Shown: piece by piece, positions 20,725-34,660 of the stretch
How positions within the stretch are numbered: the first letter of the stretch is position 1
Layout of the letters: each line of letters starts with the position of its first letter
Assembly: GCA_032871835.1 (NCBI GenBank)
Contig: CM065297.1
Span: forward strand, 60,437,253 to 60,501,252
Length of the DNA: 64,000 nt
From: Dipteronia dyeriana
Taxonomy: Eukaryota; Streptophyta; Magnoliopsida; Sapindales; Sapindaceae
Direction: 5' to 3'
The notes under the pieces: model-generated
Told to the model about the DNA's origin: nothing
Database searches by the model: none
The model's input: only the letters and a program-made list of their open reading frames with translations
Made by a program: the position numbers and the translations under genes

Positions 20725-22228
20725 CCTTGTTTGTATCATATACAAACACTTATATATGTGTATCAAGTATTTACATCCTATGTAAATTCTTCTTTTGACT
20801 AATGTTTCATATGCACACACCAATTTACATCCAATGCAATCTCTTGTGTTATTAATTGATATATATATTTTAATTATCTTTTTCAAATATGTCTAATATA
20901 TTAAAAGTGATAATAAGTATTTTAAATTTAAACTTAAATTCAAATACTTAGGTAAATGTTTAGTAAAATAAAATAATCATATTATTTTATCTTCACCTAA
21001 ATCCATATATCAACTAACACCCTCCAATTAATAGTTAATTAATAATTAATAATTATCAATATAATTAAATAATCTAATTATTTAATTAATTTAACTATTA
21101 ACAATCATTAATTAAATAATCTCATTATTCAATTAATTCTTGAATATATACGTGTCACTTTTGTAACACAATTAATTGGACAATCCAATTAATTAACCGT
21201 GACCCTTGTTACCTGAATCGATCGGGCTAGCAAGGGGACCTAATGGACCCATAGTATTTTGAGCTCTAATAATCCTCGAAATCATTAATTAAACTCATTA
21301 ATTAATATTCCGTGATTATTAACTCCGATGTTATTCCACTAAAAACCCGAAGCTGCACTCTCTTAACTGTATACGCTTTTACACAGACCGATACAACTTG
21401 GTGTCCATCGATATAGCTATTACACATGGTGTGATCCTCCGCAGTAGTTCATAATTAGAGCTGGGCCATAATATCCGTTATACCCCTCTAATCACATATA
21501 TCCTTTAAGTACCATTGATTCTATAATGAACAATAAATCCTATTTCCTCACGGAATTAAGAGAGGACTCATATTGTCCAAGCCCCGAATCAACCGTTAAG
21601 GAAACTACCATCTACTTCTCACAAGAAGGAGTGGATTCCACTATTGTGTACAAACCTTCCCAGCCACAAGCCAAACCGTAATCCCAATATACGGAGTATA
21701 TTGATCAGGAAATGCATCTGACCTCACCCATGGTATATAAAAGACTACGGTTTAACCTGAAGGAGTCGATAAGACACTCAGGATTAAGATCACCCACATA
21801 TAGCCATCATTAGTTGATATATATGAATATCATCGGTAAACAGATCTTGGTGAGAGATTCATATAGATCATGGCCCAGTCCTATATGATCACATCATACA
21901 AGGTGCCTCCATTCCCATATCTCATATGAATGATTCAGGATAGAATCATTGTACATTACGAAATGGACCGCATCTATAGATTAACCACAAATAAAGTACC
22001 CAACTTTATTTGCTATATAAGAACTCTTTAGATTGCACGTCTTTTACTGTATCCATCTGTATATGACACTCATATACACAGTTCAAGATTACATCTGGCA
22101 ATCTTGGATGTTTAAATATATGCACAAGTTTATAAAATAAATTACATGACAAGAATGAATTGAATTTTTCTTTTTATTTATTTCATAAATCCATTTACAA
22201 TTACATCTATAGGGCATAAACCACAACA
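20063..22228 (-). repeat. 5' LTR of Copia-B (full length)
   Basis: A 2166-bp LTR with termini TGTTGGAACC (20063) and CCACAACA (22228). It retains the segment 21247-21963 that is absent from the other copy and has a much shorter AT microsatellite. Minus-strand transcription would start here. Confidence 0.88.
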
Positions 22229-23004
22229 CATCTTGCCTGGAAAAATCTAATAGGCGCAATAGTCGCTCATGTCTTGTTCAAATTGTAAAGTTTGATAGTT
22301 GCTCTTATTTTTTTTTTGGTTAAACTATATCTTGTTTTCCATTGACAATTTAGTGCAAATTGGTTTGATTTCTCTTGGAACCTGATGTTCTATCTTTCCT
22401 TTGCCAAATACCATGATTTTGGAAGTTGATGTTGCATGTATTTCATTCAAGGCAATCTTTCGCACATGTTCCAATCAATAAAATTTCTATGAATTTCTCT
22501 TTCTCTTAATTAACCTGCATAAAGTTGTTGTATATGATTATGCATTTACATTGCAAATATATCTCTTTGCTAAAGTGTCCCAGTAGGGGAATACTCCTTT
22601 GCCTATCTTGTGACAAAAAAAGGGAGTAGTATTGGATTTAGGGGGAGTTGATATTGGCATGATGTTTTAAGGGGAGATTGACCTATTGAGAGAGAGTGGA
22701 TCTATTTAGGGGGAGCATTTGCTATGTGCATTGTTGATTGCATGTTACTTGTTTCTAATTCATGCAAATTACGCTTGTTTTGTATGTATCTTAATCCCTT
22801 TCATACACTTGTCTTGGAAAAAGTAGTTCTTTGTTTTGTAGGGATGATCATTCTACAAGAGATGAAAGATTTGAAGATTTAGCTTTAGGTATCTCTTGTA
22901 CTATAGAATGTTCTTTTTGTTGACCTCTTGTTGTTTCTTGTTATTTGTTGTGAGGATACTTTGTGAGTGAGTGGTTTTGTCACGAAATAGCCAAAGGGGG
23001 AGAT
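22229..23004 (+). other. Copia-A 3' non-coding region, part 2, with purine tracts
   Basis: No ORF. Several G-rich purine tracts (TTAGGGGGAGTTG, AAGGGGAGATTG, TTAGGGGGAGCA at about 22635-22715) precede the final CAAAGGGGGAGAT that directly abuts the 3' LTR at 23005. The last one is the expected polypurine tract; the earlier ones are internal copies, common in SIRE-like elements. Confidence 0.75.
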
Positions 23005-24511
23005 TGTAAGCTCCTCGGTTTTTGATTGGCTCATTTTGTTGACAACCACATTTTGGGATAAATATGTAAGGGTAGTTTAGGTCATCATTGCTCAAGTCCT
23101 CTTTCAATTATCAAAGGTAAAATCACTTGCTTAACTTCTTTGAAGAGATTTAGTGCACACACTCACTCTCATGCATGTTTTTGATCACTTTGCATTTGTG
23201 CTTAATCGTCTTGATTGCGTGTCTAATGGTGTTATCTCTTGCTTGTTTGAATTGATTACATCTTGGGATTAAAATGTCATGTCATGTTAGGCTTTAGGAT
23301 GCATTCTCTTCACCTCATTTCTCTTGCATGAATTGTGCGTGTGAGTGAAGGTGGTGAGCAGTGCGCTACTCGAGCCGAGCCCTCAACAGCGCCAAAACCA
23401 GCGCATCTTTCCAGTGCTGTGTCGCTGGTGGTACGCTGGTCGTCATGCGCACCAACACCAATGCAGTTTTCCAGTGGTTTGTCGCTGGTGGTGCGCTGGT
23501 CGTCATGTGCACCTCACCAGTGCAACTTGTCCAGTGGTTTGTCGCTGGTCGTGCATTACTTGACCAGCGCACAGACACCAGTGCACATTACATTTTTTGG
23601 TCAGTTTTGGCCAAAACGACGTAGCTTCACTTTAGGCTTCATATAAATATACCATCTTCTTCCCAACTCATTTTTAGAGCTTCGTAACCTATTTTTGAGA
23701 GAGAGATAAGGTCGCCATTTTTACTCAACTATCCTTAAAATCCAAATCATCAAGCATCTTTCAAGCATGAGTTTCTTGTGTGTTCATGACTAGGTAATCT
23801 CTACATGTTCTAAACTTTATGTTTTCATTACTAAGACATGTATACCTAGGGTTTTAGTCTTCATTGCATATTAATTGCTTGCTTGTATGTTTAATTGCTT
23901 TTATTACATGCTTGTGTATTGATTGTTGGTTGAGATGCATTAATTTGTGATAGCTAGCATTTAGGACGATTTTACCCATCTAGCTAATTCTTCATGCCTT
24001 TGCATTTAGAACATTGATATCTATGATTTGCTTTAATTATCATTATTAATCCTAGATAAGCATGAATGTCTTGACCTAGCATTTTTGCATATTTAATATT
24101 CTTGTATATTCACTTAGGTTGCCATTATCTCTTCATTGTTGATTTAGCTTGTGGCTAAGTGGTTAGTGCACAAAGCTAGTGATCCAAAATCACTATTAAG
24201 GCCAGTTGGGTAGAGTGACAGGGTTAGTAACTGGAGGGTTAGACGGGAGGTCAACCTAGGTTGTAAACTTTTGCTCAATAGTGGATTTTAAGGATCAAGG
24301 GTGGCCTTAAACAGCCCGTGGTTTTTCCCATTTGGAGGGTTTCCACGTATATATTGCGTGTTGTTTTTTGTCTTTTATTTGAATATTTAAGTAGAATGGG
24401 GTATAATTGTTAATATTGATTAATTCGCAAAATTGGTAATCTATCAAATTAAAACTTATTAACCTCCCCCCCCCCTCTAGGTTATAGACACACACTTTCT
24501 AGGGAATTTCG
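23005..24511 (+). repeat. 3' LTR of Copia-A
   Basis: A 1507-bp copy of 6012-7564. It starts with an intact TGTAAGCTCC and ends ...GGAATTTCG (CA mutated to CG), followed by the target duplication TAGGC (24512-24516). It has TATAAATA at 23642-23649 and the GC-rich tandem repeat at 23370-23595. A short internal segment (5' LTR near 6715-6755) is missing. Confidence 0.92.
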
Positions 24512-24516
24512 TAGGC

Positions 24517-26412
24517 AAGACCACTCAGGATCCCACCATAACCACCAGGAACCAACCGATATCCTTGGCTGGTATCCAGCAAGTCCTTCTTACCAGTGAG
24601 GATATAACACGTCATTTCCATGATGCACTACAACAGTTACTAACGAATGCAGTGCAAGAAGAAATAGATCAATTGGCCAAGGGAGAGGCGCACCAGCCAA
24701 ATCCTCCATCACCTCATAGGCTTCGATCGGTGGTAGTTAGGTCGAAAACCATATGCACCAATAGCCGTTAGGAACTCAGGACCGACGGACCAACCAGACT
24801 GGGGGTACGACATGCAACCAGGACAAAGGTCGTGAAACGCTTGCAGAAGAACAAGCATACCAATGGTAAATCCATCGTTAGGCGGGCAATGATAGTCACG
24901 GTAAATATGACTGACGTAGAGATCGGTCATCCTCATCAGAGGATAGTGATTGGCACCATCTCAAATGTCGCCATGGGACCATACGCTTACAAGGTTTGGC
25001 TCGTAGGACTCGGGGGTAAAATGAAGATGAGTTGGAAACGGTTATGACAATCACTTGACAACTTAACCATAATGGAGAACCGATGGGCAACAGAGATGTC
25101 ATGATTTAAAGCCTGACCCGAGCAGTCAAGAACAATAGGCATCAAATGGACGCGTTGAATAGGCGATACAGATATAATGAGCTGTCTGATGATGACTCTG
25201 ATAGCCCTTTTACTAGAAATATTCTGTGAATGCCATTCCCGGAGAGATTTAGGATACAACTAGTGGATCAATTTAAAAAGGATACAGATCCTAAAGAGCA
25301 TGTCAGGCGATATAAGAGCGTCATGGCCCAGTATGCCTACAACGATCCTTTGTTGTGCCTTAACTTCCCACAAACCCTTGGGGATATAGGTTCAAGATGG
25401 TTCGGTGAGATTGCCTCCGGCGAGTGTTGGGAGTTTCAGCGAGTTGAGTAGAAGCTTCTCAAGATAATTTCTAGGGAATGTGCATAAGAAAAAATCGGTG
25501 GCATATCTTTCTCAGCTGAAGCAAGGGAAAGACGAGTCACAAAAAAAGTATCTAGCAAGATTCAACCAGACAGTCTCATAAATCGGTAGCGTGAATGATG
25601 AAACAATAATCACTGCATTCATAAATAGCTTGCAATATGGGCGATTGTTTTTTGACCTAAGAAGGATTCGTCTAACTAGATACGTAGATATGATGGATAT
25701 GGCAAGCGGATACGCTCTGGCGGAAGAAGAAGAGTTAGCAACAAGAGGCAGTTACATACATGAGGTGAGAACCGAACAAAAGGATGCCGAGTTAAAATCA
25801 CAAAACCATAAAGGGAAACAAAAAGGAAATAGCAAAGAGAAGAGCAAAGATTGGGAAAATGGACGTAATACTGACCAAACCAGGGAAACATTTCAAGAAA
25901 AATATACGAACTACACCCCGCTTCTGAAAAGACAGGAAGAGATTCGGGCAATATTAGAAGAGAAGAATCTAGTGAAAGAGCCACATCAGCAGTCATAATT
26001 TGCTCTGCAATACAGAACAAAATATTGCAGGTTCCATAAGGAAACCGGTCACGAGACCTTCAAATGTTACCAGCTCAGAGACTACATATAGACCCTCTTT
26101 CGGGAAGGACATTTGGAAGATATAATCCCAAAGAAAGAAGAGAGGTCAGAAATTCAGAAAGAGACTAAGACTGAAGATCCTGATTATGGTCGAAACAAAA
26201 GGGCCAATCCCGAGGCAAATGGAGTGATACAGACCATCTTCGGAGGACCATGAACTGGGAAAAGTAACCGAGAGAGGACTCAGGAAATCCGAGAAGCGGT
26301 GGAAGCAAGACAGAATCTTGACATTAACTCCATCGAACCCAATCCGAAGAGGATAAAGGAAGGATAAGACCCGATAATATTCACTGAAGCTGACTCTCAT
26401 AGGGTCGAAGTC
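24517..26412 (+). pseudogene. Outer gypsy gag, main part
   Basis: It continues the frame begun at 5943: LAGIQQVLLTSEDITRHFHD, then a stop at 24769-24771. The capsid block is at 25230-25451 (MPFPERFRIQLVDQFKKDTD, PKEHVRRYKSVMAQYAYND, WFGEIASGECWEF). It continues, after a stop and shift, at 25591-25998 (NDETIITAFINSLQYGRLFF, then a Lys/Glu-rich tail). YCRFHKETGHETFKCYQLRDY near 26025-26090 is a knuckle-like C-x-x-H...C motif. The gag is cut at 26412/26417 by Copia-C. It has at least four frame breaks. Confidence 0.85.
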
Positions 26413-26417
26413 CAACC

Positions 26418-28877
<2,460 letters not shown>

Positions 28878-29692
28878 ATCTCCTACTTGCTCTATAGCAA
28901 ATGTGTCATATCTCTCATCCCCATGTTCTCTAGATGTCCATCAAAACTCGTTTGTGGAAGAGCCTTTATAAAGGTATCTGCTAGATTTTCTGATTACGCG
29001 ATCTTGGTAATCGTCACATCACCCCTATGCGCAATTTCCCTTAGAAGGTGATACTTTATTTCAATGTGTTTTCCTCTCTTTTGACTTCTTGGTTCTCTCG
29101 AATCAGCCAATGCTCCACTATTGTCACAATAGATAGTGATCTGCTTATTCGCATCAGGGACTACTTCCAAGTCAATCAAGAATTGGCGGAGCCAGACAAC
29201 CTCTTTAGCAGCCTCGTATACGACTACATACTCGGCATCCATGGTGGAATCAGCAATACAAGATTGCTTGATACTCCTCCATATGACTGTCCATCCTCCA
29301 ATAGTAAACACAGATCCTGATGTTGATCTCCTAGAGTCAGAATTTGACTGAAAATCAGAATCAGTATACCCAACGGGAATTAAATCCCCTGCAGAGTATA
29401 CAAGCATATAATCTCTCGTTCTCCTTAGATACTTGAAAATATGCTTGACTGTCGTCCAGTGATCAGGACCAGGCTTTGGTTGAAACCTGCTAACTATGCC
29501 CACAACAAAACAAATATATGGTATAGTACAGAGCATTGCATACATGAGATTTCCAACTGCCGATGCATATGGAACCCTACTCATGAATTGCTCTTCATGC
29601 TCATTCTTAGAAACTTGTTCCTTAGAAAGTTTGATTCCATGTCTGAAAGGTAACATACCTTTCTTGGAATCTTGCATGGAAAACTTAGACAA
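28878..29692 (-). pseudogene. Copia-C RT C-terminus and RNase H
   Basis: The minus-strand 28994-29692 frame is open for 232 codons: YASAVGNLMYAMLCTIPYIC, IPVGYTDSDFQSNSDSRRST, WRSIKQSCIADSTMDAEYV, TIYCDNSGALADSREPRSQK and KHIEIKYHLLRE. The RNase H acidic residues (DSDF, AEY-type Glu, DNSG) are present. Below 28994 the tail decays and reaches the polypurine tract AGCAAGTAGGAGAT beside the LTR. Confidence 0.9.
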
Positions 29693-29779
29693 TATTTTAT
29701 CTATGTATGAAGCTTGGGATACTGTAATCGTTCTATTCTTTCTATCCCTTATGACTTGGATACCAAGAATATAACTTGC

Positions 29780-30444
29780 TTATCCTAAGTCTTTCATATC
29801 AAATTGTTTTGCTAACCATTCTTTTATTGATGTTAATACACCTACATTATTTCCGATGAGTAGTATATCATCAACATAAAGAACTAGGAAAACCAACTTA
29901 TCGCCTTTAATCCTTTTGTATACACAAGGTTCATCAAGGTTTTGAATAAATCCAAAACTTTCAATGCTTGATCGAACCTTATGTTCCAAGATCTGGATGC
30001 TTGCTTCAATCCATATATGGATCTTTGCAACTAGCATACCTTTTCCTCTTGGCCTTTTTCAATGAATCCTTCTGGTTGCATCATGTAGATACTTTCGTCA
30101 AGACTTCCGTTAAGGAAAATTGTCTTGATGTCCGTTTACCAAATCTCTAGGTCTAGAGATGCCGCAATGGATAATAGTATCCGAATGGATTTAAACATGG
30201 CCACATGAGATAATGTTTCTTCAGAATCGATACCTTCCTTCTGTGTATAACCTTTAGCTACCAATCTAGCTTTAAAGGTTTCTACCTTTCCATCCATTCC
30301 TCTTTTCCTCATGTATACCCACTTGCACCCGATGAGTTTTATCCCTTTAGGCAAGTCTACAAGAGACCAAACTTTGTTTTCGAACATATATTTAATTTCA
30401 GATTGCATTGCCTTTTGCCAATGGCGACAATCAACATCTTCCAT
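29780..30444 (-). pseudogene. Copia-C reverse transcriptase
   Basis: The two open pieces are 30136-30444 (WQKAMQSEIKYMFENKVWSL, IGCKWVYMRKRGMDGKVETF, LVAKGYTQKEGIDSEET) and 29780-30037 (KASIQILEHKVR-like region, then LVFLVLYVDDILLIGNNVG with an intact catalytic YVDD). Between them the reading changes frame and the TPFLNGSLDESIYM-type block is only partly readable. Not functional as one protein. Confidence 0.88.
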
Positions 30445-30885
30445 TGCTTCATTGTACGTTGGGGATCATCGTCGTCTGGGAGATTCTCTACAGATTCTCT
30501 TAGACCGATGTATCTCTCGGGTTGTCTACTAACCCTCCCACTACTACGAGCTATGGTAGATTGTTGATTTTGTGTTGGTACGAAACTTACAATTGGGCTT
30601 GGTTGCGAAACCTCTTGTGGAATTTTATCTTCTAAAAGCTCATTTAGGACAATTCTACTTTAGGCACAAAATTATTCATATAGTATTTTTCTAGAAATTT
30701 AGCATTTGTCGAAACAATTACTTAAAGATCTGACGGACTATAAAAATAATATCATTTGTTCATTTTGGATACCCTAAAAATATGCATGTTTCTGAACGGG
30801 ACTCCATCTTTTCTGTCTTTCCTTTTAACACGTGCGCAGGACATCCAAATATCCTTAAGTGTTGTAAACTAGGCTTTCGCCCGGT

Positions 30886-31615
30886 CTACAGCTCATGCGG
30901 TGTTTTAGGAACCGACTTAGATGGTACATCGTTTATAATGTACTGTACGGTTTGTAAAGCATATCCCCAAAAAGAATTAGGGAGCATTGAATAACTCAAC
31001 ATAGACCTAACCATGTCCAAAAGAGTTCTATTTCTCCTTTTTGCCACCCCATTCTGTTGAGGTGTGCCTGGTGCAAAAAACTGAGAAATTATCCCATTAT
31101 CAATAAGATATTGCTGAAACTCACCAGATAGATATTCTTCACCACGATCAGACCTCAAGATTTTTATGCGTTTCTCAAGCTGATTTTCCACTTAAGCTTT
31201 AAATGCTTTGAACATGTCAAAAGCATCTGACTTGTGTCTCATGAGATACACATAACCAAATCTTGAGTGATCATCCATGAAACTGATGAAGTACTCATAT
31301 CCATCTCTAGCTTGAATGCTCATAGGTCCACACAAATCAGTGTGTATCAATCCTAAACATTCGATGGCTCTTGTGCCTTTGGTCGTAAACGACCTTTTGG
31401 TCATTTTACCTTCCAAACAAGATTTCACAATTTGGTAGATCATCAACCTTTAAGTCACTTAGAGGTCTGTCACTTACCAATCTTTTAATCCTATTAAGGT
31501 TAATATGACCTAGGCACAAATGCCATAGGTAGGTTTCATCTTTTGATAGTTTTACTCTTTTATGATTAGGTTTCGTGGATTCCGTGTCTAACAAGTGAGA
31601 GATATTTATATGCAA
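30886..31615 (-). pseudogene. Copia-C integrase and GAG-pre-integrase
   Basis: 31406-31615 gives YLWHLCLGHINLNRIKRLVS. 31192-31446 gives IHTDLCGPMSIQARDGYEYF (first Asp intact) and FISFMDDHSRFGYVYLM. 30886-31191 gives [19 protein letters not shown] (second Asp). The catalytic Glu is replaced by Lys: NGVAKRRNR, codon at 31039-31041 (complement). A stop at the 31191/31192 junction also splits it. Confidence 0.9.
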
Positions 31616-32604
31616 ATAGAATAAACCGTTTTCAAGTGTACCTTTGCAAAAAATTTTGTTATTGTTACTAATAATAAAACCTTTTATTAAAAGTAACCGA
31701 ATATCTAAATTTATTTAGACAAGAGACCGAAATTAAATTCCTCTTGAATTGTGGTACATAATAAACGTTTATTAAATCTAAATGCCTATAAGAATTTAAA
31801 TTGATTCTAATATCTCCCACTACACTAGTAGACACCAATGCTTCATTGCCTAAATACAAGTTGAATTCATTCTTATTCAGTCTATTCCTTTGACCATTTT
31901 CACCACAAAGGAAACACTTCCTTTTGATCTTGGTTACTATCTTGGTCTCCTTCTAAGAAGGCTCAAGTTTGTTTTTCTTCTGTTGTCTCTTGACCTTTTT
32001 ACGGGTCTTTAACAGTAGCAACTTACCAAGCATATGAATCTCTTGACCCTTGCCTTTCACAAGGATTTTTTCCGTGCTTTCAACATCTTGCATCAGGCAT
32101 TGCAAGGTGTATTCCTCATTATTCAAGGTGTAGTCCAACTTGAATTGATCAAAGGAATCCGGCTGTGAGTTGACAATCATGTCTATTTTGGTCTCACCAT
32201 CTATCTCAACACCATTTAGTTCCGCAATGTTGAGATGTGCTATGACTTTCATTATATGATCTTTCACACCCTGTCCAGGTTTCATCCTAAGATTCATAAA
32301 AGCATTCACTGCCTCTCTCTTAGTCGTCCTAGACCTCATAGCAAACATCTCCTCTAGAGGCATCATTATATCGGAGATGTGGCCATAATGTAACGTACAT
32401 TTAGCCATCTCATCTGAAGACTTCCACTACTAATACTCATCTCTTTGCTCCTGAGTAGATTCATTAGTTTGGTGGTTAAGGAATATACATAACGAATTTA
32501 TGTTTTTCATCTTGCAATAACAAACCAATTTTCCTTTTCCATGTGACATAGTTATCATCAGTTAAAGTATTATCTTTTAGGATGTTGATTGGGGATGGGG
32601 TCAT
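31616..32604 (-). pseudogene. Copia-C gag and protease region
   Basis: The gag ATG is the complement of 32602-32604 (MTPSPINILKDNTLTDDNYV). The main open part 31953-32408 reads MAKCTLHYGHISDIMMPLEE, RTTKREAVNAFMNLRMKPGQ, ELNGVEIDGETKIDMIVNS, ending in a Lys-rich tail. A knuckle-like CFLCGENGQ follows. The expected DSGATNH protease motif is missing from 31870-31950, suggesting a local deletion; only the downstream LYLGNEALVSTSVVGDIRI flap-side block remains. Confidence 0.82.
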
Positions 32605-33957
32605 GATTTCTTTATATTAACAAAAATTATATAAGTAAATAATCATGATAAAGCACTTTTGAATATTTATCTTGAATTAAATAAAATAATTCAATCGTAA
32701 AAATCCAACAGTGATCCAACACCTATAAATGTCACGCCTCATTTGGGAGTTCGCAACATTTACTAGTTTGACTATGTCCCACCTAATTGTTAACATAACA
32801 ACCAGCGTTTTCAATTTTAGCCTTGTGATTTTATTAACAAGAACTCTTGGGAGGATATTAATAAACTCACATTGAGTATGTTACCAAGTTATCGATCTTC
32901 AATATAATCCCTCACGAATATCCTTCCTTTGGGAGTAGATATCGTTTGGGCTAATTGTCTAGTCTATCCTTGTAAGGAAGTATCTTGCTAAATTTCATTC
33001 ATGAATACCTCTTGGGAGGTTATTACATGAAACATAAAGCTCAACTAAAGTTGGAAGTCGTAGGTGTTCCAAAACACCTTCTCCCGCTCAATTATTTAAG
33101 GCGTGTGATCGAATTCCAAAGAATGATTTACCAAGTTATCTAGATGCCAATTTAGATACCTAAATTGTTCTATGAATGTTCATACCAAAAGAGATACATG
33201 AGTGACACTTCTATTCTATATGACATGTTATCAAACAATGTCAAACATTGCAATATTTACAAAAAATATATAGCTACATTTTTTGTCCATCCTAGAAAAG
33301 CAAGTAAATTACATGTCTTGGAATACAAAAAACTCTTTTCTTGGCGAACAAGTCTTCACGTGACCTTCGTCGTTTGGACTCTCTCGGCTGCCTCCCATGG
33401 GCGTGCGCACCCTTGCCCTTACCCATGGGTGTGCGCATGCTAAAAACCCATAAAGAGCTGCCATGCACAGCCCATGGCTTCCATAGGGCTGCCGTGCGCA
33501 GCCCATGCCATAACAAACGTGGCTGCGTGCTTTTCGCACGCACGTTCTTTGCTACTGCTCGTACGGTCCCAAACTTGTTCCGGTTGCTCCTAATTTTTTA
33601 AACCTTCGAGTCTTTGCAGCTTGAGTGTATTACAGAAGAATTATAAATAAAAATACTGCAGCTTTTTTATTATTATTACAACAACAAAATAAATAAAAAT
33701 TAGCAACTACCAAGAAGAAAATTATGGCGATGATAGACCACTCTTCTTGTTACAATCCCAAAACAAAATTACATTGAAATTCTATGACCAAAATTGAGCA
33801 ATAACAAACCACATATAAAATATATATATATCCATACATTCCAATGTAAATATATATACGAATACCTAGAGTGTCATCTCTTTCTAAAACATACATATAT
33901 ACAATAAAAAGAAAAAGATTCATGAACACATACATCAATTAATCAAGGGTACAACCA
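32605..33957 (-). other. Copia-C leader, no gene
   Basis: 1.35 kb between gag and the primer-binding site. It contains a local GC-rich stretch at 33380-33550 with repeated CCCATGGGCGTGCGCA-like words, plus AT-rich sequence. Overlapping open frames on both strands there reflect composition. I see no domain. Confidence 0.55.
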
Positions 33958-33970
33958 GGCTCTGATACCA
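33958..33970 (-). other. Primer-binding site of Copia-C
   Basis: On the minus strand TGGTATCAGAGCC lies two bases from the 5' LTR, matching the initiator-Met tRNA 3' end. Confidence 0.9.
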
Positions 33971-33972
33971 AT

Positions 33973-34601
33973 TGTAGGGAAAAAACCACGCGCAGCGGAA
34001 GCGTGAGAAAATTTATAAAAAAATTAGGGTTTGCTTATAAATAAATTTTTTCCCTTTTATGCATCGAGAACCTTAACCCTAGATTAATTGACGTATATAA
34101 AATTATTGTACCTTTTTCTCGTGACAATTGAATAAGCGCCGAATTGATTCCGCAAGATCTTCCAATCTAATCACGAACGAGAATGACCTAGGAGTGTGGG
34201 CTCTCTTTCTTTAAATTGTATACCTGAGGATGGAGACAAACAAAATCTTTTCTTCGTTAGTTACAAATATCCTCTAAGAGAAAAAGCCAAGAACGTCCGG
34301 TCACTTGTGAATTATCAATCTACTTGATTGAAACTTGCGTGAATCCGGTTTGATTTTGTACACAAAACCCTTTTAATGTAAAGGATACTAGTATATTATC
34401 AAAAACAAAAATGTTCTCTTTTTCTCTTTTCTCCTTGGCCGAATTCCACACCCTATATCTTAGAGTTGATTGAATTTTGTCTAGAGTAAAATACTAAATT
34501 TTTCTCTCTCAAAATTCTCTCTTGCCAAGCAAAATTCTCTCTTAGAAAATACTTAGGTTGGCCGAAATTTTTACTCTAAGAATCTTAGGGCTGGCCAAAA
34601 A

Positions 34602-34660
<59 letters not shown>

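Larger units (their letters stand above)
13328..22228 (-). mobile_element. Copia-B: minus-strand Ty1/copia element nested in Copia-A
   Basis: The LTRs are 20063-22228 (5') and 13328-14973 (3'). The primer-binding site is at 20048-20060. The minus-strand order is gag remnant, protease, integrase, RT, RNase H, as in Ty1/copia. The LTRs are unequal: the 3' copy has lost about 0.7 kb, replaced by a hAT-like end. The gag centre is deleted. The flanking 5-mers (AATTT on the left, CATCT on the right) do not match, so a clean target duplication is not seen. Confidence 0.88.
6012..24511 (+). mobile_element. Copia-A: SIRE/Maximus-like Ty1/copia element, itself carrying Copia-B
   Basis: The LTRs are 6012-7564 and 23005-24511. 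The target duplication TAGGC lies at 6007-6011 and 24512-24516. The order gag, protease, integrase, RT, RNase H defines Ty1/copia. LTRs over 1.5 kb, a long gag with a zinc knuckle then a coiled coil, and a long 3' non-coding region with several G-rich purine tracts suggest the SIRE/Maximus lineage. LTR termini have decayed: the 5' start is TA instead of TG, and the 3' end is CG instead of CA. Copia-B (13328-22228) sits in its 3' non-coding region. No env-like ORF is recognised. Confidence 0.93.

Noticed and set aside
33292..33601. Overlapping open frames on both strands in the Copia-C leader
   Set aside because: Local GC-rich composition with repeated CCCATGG words; no domain and no conservation visible.
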